The position numbers were made by a program, and so were the translations under genes. A DNA stretch of 64,000 nt from NCBI GenBank assembly GCA_038206355.1, contig JBBRAY010000001.1, forward strand, positions 1 through 64,000, in the 5' to 3' direction. Positions within the stretch are counted from its first letter, which is position 1. The number at the start of each line of letters is the position of its first letter. The stretch is from JAPLDB01 sp038206355 (GTDB lineage: Bacteria; Bacteroidota; Bacteroidia; AKYH767-A; 2013-40CM-41-45). The notes beneath the pieces are model-generated. The model was not told the origin of the DNA, made no database searches, and was given only the letters and a program-made list of their open reading frames with translations. Below, one piece after another: positions 7,961 through 18,700 of the stretch.

Positions 7961-8206
7961 ATGAATCTACAGGCAGAAAAAAAATGGATCAAATCTGAAG
8001 TTGACAAAATAAACGATGAGTCATTGATTCAGGCCTTTAAAAATCTCCTCGATTTTGCAAGAAAGAAAACGTATTACGTGAATCATTCACCAATGAGCAT
8101 GGAGGATTTCCTTCAGCGAATTGATGCATCAAAGGAAGACATCAAAAAGGGACCGGTTAAGAATCATTTGAAGGTCAAGGCGGTTATTGAGTCATGGAGA
8201 AAATAA
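7961..8206 (+). CDS. Antitoxin of a RelE/ParE-type toxin-antitoxin pair
   Basis: An 81-residue, mostly helical charged protein. It contains the pattern SMEDFLQRID.S..DIKKG near 45-65, typical of short Bacteroidota antitoxins encoded before RelE/ParE toxins, where the C terminus wraps around and inhibits the toxin. The ATG at 7961 is preferred over one at 7901 because the latter would add an unlikely Cys/Asn-rich leader. Its last 13 bases overlap the toxin start at 8194, indicating translational coupling. The gene itself is intact, although its toxin is broken. Confidence 0.7.
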   Translation: MNLQAEKKWIKSEVDKINDESLIQAFKNLLDFARKKTYYVNHSPMSMEDFLQRIDASKEDIKKGPVKNHLKVKAVIESWRK

Positions 8207-8508
8207 AATTACCCATCATCTGGACTGATAAGGCAATTGGCGACTTAAATTCCATCTACCTTTTCGTTTCTCCTAAGTCAGAAATTGCTGCATATAAAAT
8301 CATTATTAAAATTTAAGTCAAAACCCTTGAAAAAGGCTTTGGAAAAAGAGGACAGCGTGAATTATTATTGGCTCATTATAAAGAAGAATATCGGTATCTG
8401 ATTTCTGGAAATTACAAAATAATATATTCTTCTTCTGAAGGTATAATCTTCATCAATACCATCTTTGATGTAAGACAAAACCCCGAAAAGCTAACCCCTA
8501 AAAAATAA
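8194..8508 (+). pseudogene. RelE/ParE-family toxin with internal stop codon
   Basis: From ATG 8194 the frame is open for 104 codons except for one TAA at codon 41 (8314-8316). Before the stop: IIWTDKAIGDLNSIYLF, the first helices of a RelE/ParE mRNA interferase or gyrase poison. After it: KGFGKRGQRELLLAHYKEEYRYLISGNYKIIYS and INTIFDVRQNP, the toxin beta sheet and C-terminal Arg. The two halves are in the same frame, so a single base change explains the break. Neither half should be active alone. The preceding antitoxin is intact. A sequencing error cannot be ruled out from this one copy. Confidence 0.8.
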
Positions 8509-8519
8509 TATTTATCAAT

Positions 8520-9914
8520 ATGGAATTCCGCAAAGAAAAAGACACCATGGGAACCGTTGAAGTTCCTGCTCATGTTTATTGGGGCGCACAGACACAACGG
8601 TCAATTGAGAATTTTAAAATCGCTCAGGACATCAATAAAATGCCCAAAGAAATCATCAGTGCGTTTGCATACCTGAAAAAAGCAGCTGCCCTCACTAATC
8701 TTGATGCCGGCATTCTCGACAAAGAAAAATGCACCCTGATTTCAAAAGTATGTGATGAAATACTGGAAGAAAAATTAAACGACCAATTTCCACTTGTGGT
8801 TTGGCAAACGGGAAGCGGAACACAGAGCAATATGAATGTCAATGAAGTGATTGCTTACCGGGCTCATGTTCTCAGCGGAGGTAAATTAACGGATGAGAAA
8901 AAAACTGTGCATCCGAATGATGACGTAAATAAATCGCAGTCGTCGAACGACACCTTTCCCACTGCTATGCATATTGCAGCATATAAAATTCTTGCAGAGA
9001 CTACCATTCCGGGAATCAAAAAACTAAGGGATACACTGGCAGCCAAGTCAAAGGAATTTATGAATGTGGTGAAGATTGGTCGCACACATTTTATGGATGC
9101 CACTCCCCTTACCCTTGGACAGGAAATCTCCGGTTATGTTTCACAACTTGATCATGGAATCCGAGCCATCGAACATACCCTTGCACATCTTTCTGAACTG
9201 GCACTTGGAGGAACAGCAGTTGGAACAGGCATAAACACACCTCCCGGATATTCGGAAAATGTAGCGAAGCACATTGCAGCTTTGACTAAACTTCCATTCC
9301 TCACAGCAGAAAATAAATTTGAGTCACTTGCAGCACATGATGCAATCGTAGAAGCGCATGGCGCACTAAAGACTGTTGCAGTGAGTTTAATGAAAATCGG
9401 CAACGACATCAGGATGCTTTCTTCCGGACCGCGATGTGGAATCGGAGAAATATTTATTCCGGATAATGAACCGGGCTCCAGCATTATGCCGGGAAAAGTA
9501 AATCCAACGCAGTGTGAAGCGATCACCATGGTGGCAGCGCAGGTATTGGGGAATGACGTGGCTATTAATATTGGCGGTGCCACAGGTCATTTCGAACTTA
9601 ATGTTTTCAAACCGATGATGATTTATAATTTCCTCCACAGCGCACGGCTGATCGGAGATGCATGCGTTTCATTCAACGACAAATGCGCTGTTGGCATCGA
9701 ACCTATCCATGAAAATATTAAAAACAATCTCTACAATTCATTAATGCTCGTAACTGCGCTCAATACAAAAATCGGATATTATAAAGCAGCAGAGATTGCG
9801 CAGACAGCACACAAACAAGGTAAAACTTTAAAACAAACTGCCATTGATCTTGGTTATGTAACAGCGGAACAGTTTGATGAATGGGTGAAGCCGGAAGAGA
9901 TGGTTGGGAAGTAG
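8520..9914 (+). CDS. fumC: Fumarate hydratase, class II
   Basis: A 464-residue cytosolic enzyme of the TCA cycle that interconverts fumarate and malate without an iron-sulphur cluster. The family signature GSSIMPGKVNP lies near residues 318-328 on the mobile loop with the catalytic Ser. Other conserved blocks are VWQTGSGTQSNMN (about 97-109), NKSQSSNDTFPTAMH and GRTHFMDATPLTLGQE. The length equals that of the E. coli enzyme within a few residues. It starts 11 bp after the broken toxin gene and ends with TAG, followed by a 7-bp tandem repeat. Confidence 0.97.
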   Translation: MEFRKEKDTMGTVEVPAHVYWGAQTQRSIENFKIAQDINKMPKEIISAFAYLKKAAALTNLDAGILDKEKCTLISKVCDEILEEKLNDQFPLVVWQTGSGTQSNMNVNEVIAYRAHVLSGGKLTDEKKTVHPNDDVNKSQSSNDTFPTAMHIAAYKILAETTIPGIKKLRDTLAAKSKEFMNVVKIGRTHFMDATPLTLGQEISGYVSQLDHGIRAIEHTLAHLSELALGGTAVGTGINTPPGYSENVAKHIAALTKLPFLTAENKFESLAAHDAIVEAHGALKTVAVSLMKIGNDIRMLSSGPRCGIGEIFIPDNEPGSSIMPGKVNPTQCEAITMVAAQVLGNDVAINIGGATGHFELNVFKPMMIYNFLHSARLIGDACVSFNDKCAVGIEPIHENIKNNLYNSLMLVTALNTKIGYYKAAEIAQTAHKQGKTLKQTAIDLGYVTAEQFDEWVKPEEMVGK

Positions 9915-9927
9915 ATGGCAAGACGTA

Positions 9928-9969
9928 AGACAATAGACAATAGACAATAGACAATAGACAATAGACAAA
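9928..9969 (+). repeat. 7-bp tandem repeat (AGACAAT)n
   Basis: Five exact copies of AGACAAT followed by a sixth partial copy (AGACAAA) fill the gap between fumC and the thioredoxin-like gene, ending 30 bases before its TTG start. Repeats of this unit are prone to gain or lose copies by slippage. Confidence 0.9.
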
Positions 9970-9999
9970 AATTAAAGTTCATTACTAATTTAGAAAGAA

Positions 10000-10491
10000 T
10001 TGAATTTAACGTCGCGAATTATTTTATTGATTGTTTTTATTTCAATAGCAAGGATTCAGATATCGATAGCACAGCCACGGAATGTGAAATTTGATTCCAT
10101 TGATTCTTTGCTACATCATACTTCTGATTCAGTTGTGGTCCTTAATTTCTGGGCAACGTGGTGCAAGCCCTGTGTTACCGAGCTTCCTTACTTTGAAGAA
10201 CTGAAAAAAAATTATTCGTCGTCAAAATTAAAAGTTGTATTGGTCTCCCTTGACTTCAAAAGAGAATTCCAAAGCCGCCTGATTCCGTTTATTGAAAAAA
10301 ACAATATCACTGCTGAGGTGTTACTCATTGATGAACCCGACTACAATTCATGGATAAATAAGGTAGATTCATCATGGAGCGGGGCCATTCCGGCTACTAT
10401 ATTCATCACTAAAAATAAAAAACTATTTTTTGAAAAAGAATTTGAATCTTATAACGACCTTGAAATCATTATTAAACAATTAAATCAATAA
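10000..10491 (+). CDS. Periplasmic TlpA-like thioredoxin-fold protein
   Basis: A 163-residue protein with a signal peptide or anchor (hydrophobic residues 7-24, ending SIAQ) and a thioredoxin domain. The active site is WCKPC with Cys55 and Cys58, preceded by VVVLNFWATW. The cis-Pro loop is AIPATIFI near residue 130. It should reduce or exchange disulphides in the periplasm. The start is TTG at 10000; no ATG precedes the signal peptide in frame. The gene is 6 bp upstream of a second thioredoxin-fold gene, so both are probably on one transcript, and a variable 7-bp repeat lies in front. Confidence 0.85.
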   Translation: MNLTSRIILLIVFISIARIQISIAQPRNVKFDSIDSLLHHTSDSVVVLNFWATWCKPCVTELPYFEELKKNYSSSKLKVVLVSLDFKREFQSRLIPFIEKNNITAEVLLIDEPDYNSWINKVDSSWSGAIPATIFITKNKKLFFEKEFESYNDLEIIIKQLNQ

Positions 10492-10497
10492 CCCATT

Positions 10498-11112
10498 ATG
10501 AAAACGAAACTTCTTTCACTTGCAGTTATACTCTGCATAACTGTACTTATTGCAGCAACTCCCGACGGATATACGCCCGGCAATAAAGCTTCTGATTTCA
10601 AATTAAAAAACATTGATGGTAAAATGGTATCCCTTGCTGATAATAAAGAGGCAAAGGGGTTCATCGTGACATTTACATGCAATCATTGTCCCTTTGCAAT
10701 TGCCTATGAAGACCGCATCATCGCATTACACAATAAATATGCGCCGCTGGGTTATCCGGTAATTGCCATAAATCCGAATGATAAAAACAAATCTCCTGAC
10801 GATTCTTTTGAAGCGATGATTGTTCGTGCAGGCGAGAAAAAATTCCCTTTCGTTTACCTGTATGACGAAACCCAGGAAGTGGCAAAATCTTATGGAGCCA
10901 CCCGGACACCACACATGTATATATTGCAAAAAGCAGGAAGTGAGTTGATTGTAAAATATGTTGGCGCTATTGATGACAATTCTGATGATGCATCACTTGT
11001 GACAAAGAAATACCTTGAGAATGCAATGGATGAAATAATTGCCGGAAAAGCAGTTACAACTACTACTACAAAAGCTATCGGTTGTACCATTAAATGGACT
11101 GCCGCTAATTAA
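10498..11112 (+). CDS. Exported AhpC/TSA-like thioredoxin-fold protein
   Basis: A 204-residue protein with a signal peptide (1-20) followed by an AhpC/TSA-type thioredoxin fold. FTCNHCPFA carries a CxxC pair, Cys61 and Cys64, of the CNHC type seen in a family of periplasmic thioredoxin-like proteins; TRTPHMYIL near residue 140 is the cis-Pro loop. Cys197 near the C terminus (AIGCTIKW) is a conserved extra Cys in this subgroup. Redox activity is likely, but the substrate is unknown. It is co-directional with the TlpA-like gene (6 bp gap) and is followed by a strong terminator. Confidence 0.85.
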   Translation: MKTKLLSLAVILCITVLIAATPDGYTPGNKASDFKLKNIDGKMVSLADNKEAKGFIVTFTCNHCPFAIAYEDRIIALHNKYAPLGYPVIAINPNDKNKSPDDSFEAMIVRAGEKKFPFVYLYDETQEVAKSYGATRTPHMYILQKAGSELIVKYVGAIDDNSDDASLVTKKYLENAMDEIIAGKAVTTTTTKAIGCTIKWTAAN

Positions 11113-11130
11113 TTTCTTTTTGAAAAATGA

Positions 11131-11168
11131 AAATCCGTCTGAACAATGATCAGGCGGATTTTTTTTTT
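11131..11168 (+). terminator. Rho-independent terminator after the thioredoxin pair
   Basis: A 12-bp stem AAATCCGTCTGA / TCAGGCGGATTT (one G-T pair) with a 7-base loop, followed by a run of T on the plus strand. It closes the 10000-11112 unit. Confidence 0.9.
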
Positions 11169-11313
11169 GACCGAAAAAATTTAAATCCTTAATTAATAAT
11201 TCACTGATTATTAAAATTCCCTGCCCTTCCGCCACGGTTGCAGATTGTATGAGTTTAATGGCTTTAAGTTTTGAATAATTGTATTCCGACAGAAAAATAA
11301 CGAAACAAAATAA

Positions 11314-12081
11314 TTACTTTTTCTTTTCCTTTTTATCCTCTCCGGCCGCATTTTCATTTTTAATTTCCGGCTGGCTGAGAAGATCAAGATTTCCTTTTGC
11401 CAGAGAAAAATCAGGCATTACCTGCAATGCTTCTTCAAATGAGGCTCTTGCCTTATCGGTCATGCTTAATTCCTTGAAAATAATTCCACGCATGTTTAAT
11501 GCCGCTGCCTTCAAAGGCACTGCTTGTTGAGTATTTTGATCTACACTGATGGCAATCTTATCCGTTGCCGATTCAGGATCCTTAATAATAATGTCAATCG
11601 TCTGGTTGCACTCACCGATTCTCTTCAGGTAATATTGTTGCACTGCAGTCTGATAGGCGTAGTAAATTTTTCCGGTAGAACGGAACATCTTCTCATAAAT
11701 ATCAAGTGATTCCTTGTTCTTTCCTAACTGACCATAAGAAAGCGCAACCATTTCCATCACACTCAAATTTGAAGTATCTTTTTGCAAATACTGGTTCCCG
11801 GCGAAAACACACTGTGGAAGCTGACCAAGAGAAAAATAAAGGGTAACCAGAGAATCAAGATAATTCAATGAATCCGGATGCCTGATAATCATATTGAATA
11901 AAGCTGATTTGGCGACTTCATAATCTCCGAAAGTGATGGCCTTCCGGTAAAGTTGCAGATCAAAATCCGGTTCACCGCTACTTTTATTTTCAGCAACGGT
12001 TGTCGTCCCCTTCGTTTTTGTTTGGGCAGATGCAAATGTGAAAATCAGCAGAACGGAAAAAATCAGTGCAATAGTTTTCAT
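11314..12081 (-). CDS. Exported TPR-repeat protein
   Basis: A 255-residue protein with a clear signal peptide, MKTIALIFS...FASAQ. The mature part is helical with TPR-like pairs near residues 45-110 and 115-185 and a canonical unit near 200-240 (NMRGIIFKELSMTDKARASFEEAL). It ends in a KKEKKK tail. TPR proteins are scaffolds for protein contacts; the partner is not apparent. The ATG at 12081 is chosen because it begins the signal peptide; a TTG further upstream would add seven residues. Confidence 0.85.
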   Translation of the reverse strand: MKTIALIFSVLLIFTFASAQTKTKGTTTVAENKSSGEPDFDLQLYRKAITFGDYEVAKSALFNMIIRHPDSLNYLDSLVTLYFSLGQLPQCVFAGNQYLQKDTSNLSVMEMVALSYGQLGKNKESLDIYEKMFRSTGKIYYAYQTAVQQYYLKRIGECNQTIDIIIKDPESATDKIAISVDQNTQQAVPLKAAALNMRGIIFKELSMTDKARASFEEALQVMPDFSLAKGNLDLLSQPEIKNENAAGEDKKEKKK

Positions 12082-12198
12082 AGTTTTATAATAGAAAGGC
12101 AAGTATATAAAGAAAAATCTATCCGAATTAAAAAACCTTTAGCCCTCTTCATAAAGAAAATAAGATAGAAGATTTTATTTTATAGTATATTTACTTCC

Positions 12199-12651
12199 AT
12201 GATAAAATACCTGAGAATATTCATGATTGCATTTGCAATTGTATCAATAGCGGCCAGTTCCATTACACCACCAAAAGTAGCGGACTCTTTTCAGAACCTG
12301 AAGGTACTTCCAAAAGATATCACTGACGAACAACTGGATTCGGTGATGGATCATTTCAAAGCATCGCTGGGTGTAAAGTGCTCTTTTTGTCATGCTGATG
12401 GTCCGGTAATCGATGGTAAAAAACACCTTGACTTTGTAAGTGATACGAAACCTGAAAAACTTCGTGCAAGAGAAATGATACTGATGACCAATTACCTGAA
12501 TGAAAACTTTTTCAACCCCGATCATTCCAACAGGCCCGATACTATTCATGAAGTGATCTGTTTCACCTGCCATCGGGGAACAAAGGAACCGGAAGCCGGA
12601 CTGATGTTTCAACAGGTTGATTCAATAATGAAGGTTCAGCATCACAAATAA
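12199..12651 (+). CDS. c-type cytochrome, reaction-centre cytochrome subunit-like
   Basis: A 150-residue periplasmic protein with a signal peptide (1-20) and two haem-binding motifs: CSFCH (Cys61, Cys64, His65) and CFTCH (Cys121, Cys124, His125), the second in VICFTCHRG. This spacing and the KVLPKDIT..QLD..M..FKASLGVKC block match the small Bacteroidota cytochromes annotated as photosynthetic reaction centre cytochrome c subunit-like. Photosynthesis is not implied: these proteins occur in non-phototrophs and probably carry electrons in respiration. The next gene, the alpha-2-macroglobulin, lies in the same direction 123 bp downstream. Confidence 0.88.
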   Translation: MIKYLRIFMIAFAIVSIAASSITPPKVADSFQNLKVLPKDITDEQLDSVMDHFKASLGVKCSFCHADGPVIDGKKHLDFVSDTKPEKLRAREMILMTNYLNENFFNPDHSNRPDTIHEVICFTCHRGTKEPEAGLMFQQVDSIMKVQHHK

Positions 12652-12774
12652 TAATTTTTATCTGAGTGAGATTAGTGTACTCAGGTATTTTAATGTGGCA
12701 TCAACAAATGACATCTGTATGGAATTAATACCTGCTTATACTCTCTACCCCGATTTTTTAATCCCATATATTTT

Positions 12775-15700
12775 ATGAAAAACAAAATTGGCTTCCTGCT
12801 GATATTTTTATTTGTATCAGCTTATTCATTTAATCGCTTACAGACAGTAAAACAAAAGCCAAAAATAAATTCTCCGGTAACAGAAAGTTATTCGTCACTC
12901 TGGAGCAAAGCAGATTCGCTTGAAAAAAAGGGACTTAACAAATCAGCTTTAGAGACAGTGATGAAAATTTATCTGCTGTCAAAAAATGAAAATAATTCTC
13001 CGGAAATTATTAAATCCGTTATCCATCGTATCAAATTCTCCTCATATACAGAAGAGGATGATCTACTCAAAAGCATCGCTGCTTTAAAGGAGGATTGTAA
13101 CATCGTTCCGTTCCCTGCCAGTGCAGTTCTGCATAGTATGCTTGCAGAAACTTACTGGAATTTCTATCAGCAAAACAGGTGGAAATTTATAAATCGGACG
13201 GAAACAGTTAATTTCAAAAATGACGACATCAATACCTGGGATCTTAAAAAAATATTTGAAGAAACGGTCATTGAATACAAGCTTTCTCTGAGTGAGCAGT
13301 CACGCGAAAAGAAAATAATGATGACTGATTTAGATGCTGTGGTCAAACCGGGAAATACTGCCGAAGCAAGAAATTTCAGGCCTACATTATACGACTTCCT
13401 GGCACACCGTGCTGTTGACTTTTTTATGAATGAAGAACCGGGAATTACTCAGCCGTTGAATAAATACAGGATAAATGGTGCATGGTATCTTAATGATGTA
13501 GATATGTTTCTGAATTTTGCTTTGATGAAAGACGACACGCTCGATCTTAAATACAATGCAATCCTGACACTTCAGGAACTTTTGAAGTTTCATATTAATG
13601 ATCAGCACCCGGGAGCACTCATAGATGTTAATCTCAAACGACTCAAGTTTGTACACAATGAACTTACAATTGCAAACAAAGATTCATTGTATATCGGAAT
13701 ACTTCAACAGATCGCAAATCGGTATAAAGACTACCCGGGATGCACTGATGCACTCTACGAAATTGCCTCATTGTATTTTACAAAAGGAGAGAGTTATACT
13801 CAAAACAGTAGTGAAGTAACGCGTCTGATGAAACAAAAGGCGGAATTGGTTTGTGACTCAGCTATTTCAAGGTTTCCTTATTCACAAGGCGGATTAAACT
13901 GCAAATACCTTAAAGCAAGGATCAATGAAAAATACATCTCATTCCAGACAGAGAAAGTGAATGTGCCCGATCAGCCTTTTACGGGAAGCATAAAATATGT
14001 CAATGTCAATAAAGTTTTTGCGCGTATTGCTTCTTTAGGAACGAAGGACGAATCGGAACTAACGGGATTGTACGGCGAACGGCTTGTTAAATATTATCTC
14101 AACCTTCCTGTTATTAAAGAATGGAATATTGAACTTCCACAAGACGGAGACAAACAAATACACTCCGTAGAATTTAAGATTCCTGCACTTCCTTCCGGAA
14201 AATATGTTGTCCTCATTTCATCTGACGAGAAATTTTCCTACGATAAAAATACGGTTACCTATTCCACTGTATATGTGTCCAACCTGAGTTATATAAACCG
14301 GAATAAAAATGGTGGTTACGATATTTATGTTTTGAATCGCACCACCGGTGATCCCGTTTCAGGTGCGCAAGCCACAATATATACCTCTAAGTACGACTAC
14401 AATTCCAGAAAATATGAAACGATTAAAGGCAAAACTTTTACGTCTGACACGAACGGGTTCATTGATATGAATGGCGAAGATGACCGTCGCACATTCACCA
14501 TTGAACTTGTGAAAGGGAATGACAGACTTTTTATTTCCGACAATCTCTTTTCATACCAATACCGGGATGAAAAACAGATGCGTTTTGTTACGTATTTTTT
14601 TACTGACAGGTCAATCTACCGTCCGGGGCAAACGATTTATTTTAAAGGAATCATGCTGGAGACAGACGGGGATAAGTCGCACATTAAACCCGGATTCAAG
14701 ACAACTGTTGGCTTGTATGATGTGAATTCGCAAAAAATTTCTGACCTGGAATTGACCACGAATGAATTCGGAACATTTAACGGAACATTCAATGCACCGC
14801 AAGGCGTACTTACGGGCATGATGCGGATTCAGAATGAAAGCGGTACACGCTATTTTTCTGTGGAAGAATACAAACGCCCTAAATTTGAAGTCACGTTTAA
14901 TCCGCTTCAGGGAAGTTACATGGTGAATAACAGGATCACAGTAACTGCAAAAGCCATGTCGTATTCAGGAGCCAACATCAGTGATGCTAAAGTATCCTAT
15001 CATATTACGAGGTCTGCCAATATTCCGTTTTGGCATGGATACAGAATGGGATTTGTTCCTCCATCATCACCGACGGAGATAAGCAGTGGTACTGTGCTGA
15101 CGGATGAAGAAGGCAATTTCAGTATACCATTTGATGCAGTTGCAGATGAAAATGTGCCTGTAAAAAGTAATCCTGTTTTCAATTTTGAAATCAGTGCTGA
15201 TGTTACAGATATTAACGGGGAAACACATGGAAGCTCCCTGAGTGTAAGCGTCGGATATCAGGCCATCTTTCTTGAAACGGATGTAAAGGAAAATATGAAC
15301 AGGGAACAATGGAAATCCATTTTAATCAAGAGTAGAAATATGGCCGGCAATTTTGAATCCGCGCAGGGAAAAATTTCTGTTTACAGGTTGTCTCAGCCCG
15401 GGAAGTTGTTCCGCAATCGCCTTCTGGAAGCCCCCGACAGACATACGATGAGCCGACCTGAATTTGAAAAAGATTTCCCTTATGACGTTTATGAAAATGA
15501 AAATGATCCGGCTACATGGAAAAAGGCGGAGGAAATTTTATCAAAAGATTTTGATACCCGGAAAGATTCCATCATTCATCTTCCTGACAATCAAAAATTA
15601 TTGCAGGGCAGTTATCTTATTGAAATAAATTCTACTGACAAGTACAGCAATAAAGTAGAATACAACCAGTACATCACCGTATTTTCTCCGAAAGAAAAAT

Positions 15701-18700
15701 CATGTCCGGTTGAATCATTTTCATCATTCATTCCTTTGAAAATAAAAGGGGAGCCGGGAGAAAAAGCACAGTTTCTCGTAGGGACATCTGATAAAAATGT
15801 GAGGGTACTTTATGAGGTTGAACAAAAAGGAAAATTTATTTCATCCCAATGGATCTCATTGAATGATGAACAAAAACTTATTGAAATTCCTATTGAAGAA
15901 TCATTTCGCGGAAACTTTGCTGTTCATTTCACCTTTGTGCGTCAGAATCGCTTTTACAGAACAGATCAAATTGTAACTGTTCCGTGGAGTAACAAAGAGA
16001 TCAGTATTTCCATGGAAACATTCAGGAATAAATTGTTACCGGGTGCAAAGGAAGAATGGCGGATGAAACTGAGTGGGAAATTCTCTGATAAAATTGCAGC
16101 AGAAATTGTTGCAGGCATGTATGATGCTTCTCTCGATGCACTGCAGCAACACCAATGGAATTTCGACATCTGGAATCCTTCCTATTCTTTGTCTCCTTTT
16201 CAGTCGGGAACAATGTTCAGCGTCGTTCCTTCTGCGGGCTTTGCCAAAAACCGGAATGAATCACCACCGCTAAAATTCAGAACGTATGATGAACTAAATT
16301 GGTTTGGATATTCTTTTTACTCCAACATGTATTCGCTCCAGTCGATGCGGGATGGCGGAGGTGTTGCGATGAGCATGTCACAGGAGAGGAGCCCTAAAGT
16401 CGCAGAAGACGAAGTATTGCTTGATAAAGGTCAGGCTTCCAAAATGGCTGAACCAGCAACAAAAAGCAATGATGGCCAATCCGGAAGAAAACCTGTAATC
16501 CCGGTATCTATTCAGGTTCGAGCAAATTTTTCTGAAACTGCTTTCTTCTACCCCACCCTAATGACAAATGAAAAGAATGAAGTTGTATTTTCATTTACAA
16601 TGCCCGATGCACTTACCCGCTGGAAATTTATGGCGCTGGCGCATACCAAGGAGTTGGAATACGGAATGATTGAAAAGGAAATCGTCACACAAAAGGAACT
16701 GATGGTCGTTCCGAATACTCCACGCTTTCTTCGAGAAGGTGATACGCTTCAATTCCCCTGCAAAATAACAAACCTGTCTGATACGCTATTGTCAGGCAAT
16801 GCAACGCTCCTGTTTTTTGACGCCATCAGTAATACAAATGTAACCACTCAATTATTAAAAGGCGCATCTTCCATTCCCTTTGCTGCAGCTAAGAATGCGA
16901 GTACAAATCTTGTATGGCCGCTTATCATTCCAAAAGGAATGGGTGCAATTAAATACAAGATCACAGCGCAGGCAAAAAAATTTACTGACGGAGAAGAGCA
17001 GATAATTCCCGTACTTACTAACCGCATGCTCGTTACTGAGTCGATGCCATTGTGGGCCAATTCAAAACAAACGAAAACTTTTTCTTTCGACAAATTCAGA
17101 AATAACACTTCCACTACACTGACGAATCATAAATTAACGCTTGAATTTACCGGCAATCCGGCTTGGTATGCAATTCAGGCATTGCCTTACCTGATGGAAT
17201 ATCCTTATGAATGTTCTGAGCAGATTTTTTCAAGATATTATTCCAATGCGCTCGCATCACACATTGCCAATTCAAGTCCGAAGATAAAAGCAGTGCTCGA
17301 TGCATGGAAGTCACAGTCACCGGAATCATTTCTCTCCGGCCTTGAAAAAAATCAGGAACTCAAGTTGACAATTCTGGAACAAACGCCATGGGTACTCGAT
17401 GCAAAGGATGAAGGCGAAAGAAAGAAAAGGGTGGCACTGCTTTTTGACATCAATAAAATGAGCAATGAATTACAAAGTGCATTGTTAAAACTTCAGAAGA
17501 AACAAAATCCTGACGGCTCATTTTCATGGTTTGACGGAATGCCCGACGACAGATACATCACTCAGTATATCGTTGAAGGTTTCGGACATCTGGATCACCT
17601 CGGCGTGAAGTCTGTTCGAAATGACGAGCAGATCCGTAATATGGTTCAGCGTGCAATAGCATATCTTGACAGAAAGATAAATGAAGACTACAATAAACTG
17701 GTCGCATCGAAAATCAGCCAGTCCAATAACAACCTTAGTTCCATTCAAATTCAGTATTTGTATGCAAGGAGTTTTTTCAAGGATTTACCTGTTGCAAATG
17801 AATTCAAAAAAGCATTTGATTATTACCTTGCTCAGGAAAAGAAATACTGGCTTGACCGCACCAATGAATACATGCAAAGTATGATTGCGCTAACACTTTT
17901 CAGAAACGACGAAAAAAATGTGGCATCTGATATTCTGAAATCTCTTAAAGAAAATTCGCAGTACAGTGAGGAGCTTGGACGTTACTGGAAAAATAATACA
18001 GGCGGATATTACTGGGGACAGGCGTCTATTGAAACACAATCTATTTTGATAGAAGCATTTCATGACGTAACAGGAGATAAACAGGCCGTTGATGAAATGC
18101 AACGATGGTTATTAAAAAATAAACAAACCAATGACTGGAAAACGACAAAGGCAACTGCAGAAGCCTGCTATGCCTTATTGCTTCAGGGGACAGATTTTCT
18201 GGAGCAGTCAACACCTGCTGACATTTCACTTGGAAATGAAAAAATAAATGTTTCTTCTTATCCTGAAATAAAAGCTGAAGCCGGAACCGGCTATTATAAG
18301 ATCAGCTGGAGTGGCAGTGATATTAAAAAATCCATGGGCGAAGTAAAAGTGGTGAACAACAACGAAGTTCCGGGATGGGGAGCGCTGTACTGGCAGTACT
18401 TTGAAGAGCTTGATAAAATTACGCCGCATGAGACGCCATTGAAACTAAAGAAACAACTTTTCATAGAGCAGAATTCTCCTTCCGGAAAAGTGATTGTACC
18501 GGTCAGCGATCAGTTGCAGATTAAAGTGAGCGACAGGCTGAAGGTGAGAATAGAATTGCGCGTTGACAGAGATATGGAATACGTCATGATGAAAGACATG
18601 CGCGCTTCAGGACTGGAACCTGAAAATGTATTGTCGGGATATAAATGGCAGGATGGACTTGGCTATTATGAAAGTACGCACGATGCTTCTACCGATTTCT

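Noticed and set aside
8864..9638. Long minus-strand frames inside fumC
   Set aside because: Antisense to a highly conserved enzyme; no signal, domain or start context.
9928..9969. Possible CRISPR array
   Set aside because: The unit is 7 bp with no spacers; it is a simple tandem repeat.
12199..12651. Evidence for phototrophy from the reaction-centre cytochrome name
   Set aside because: The family is common in non-phototrophic Bacteroidota and no other photosynthesis gene is present.
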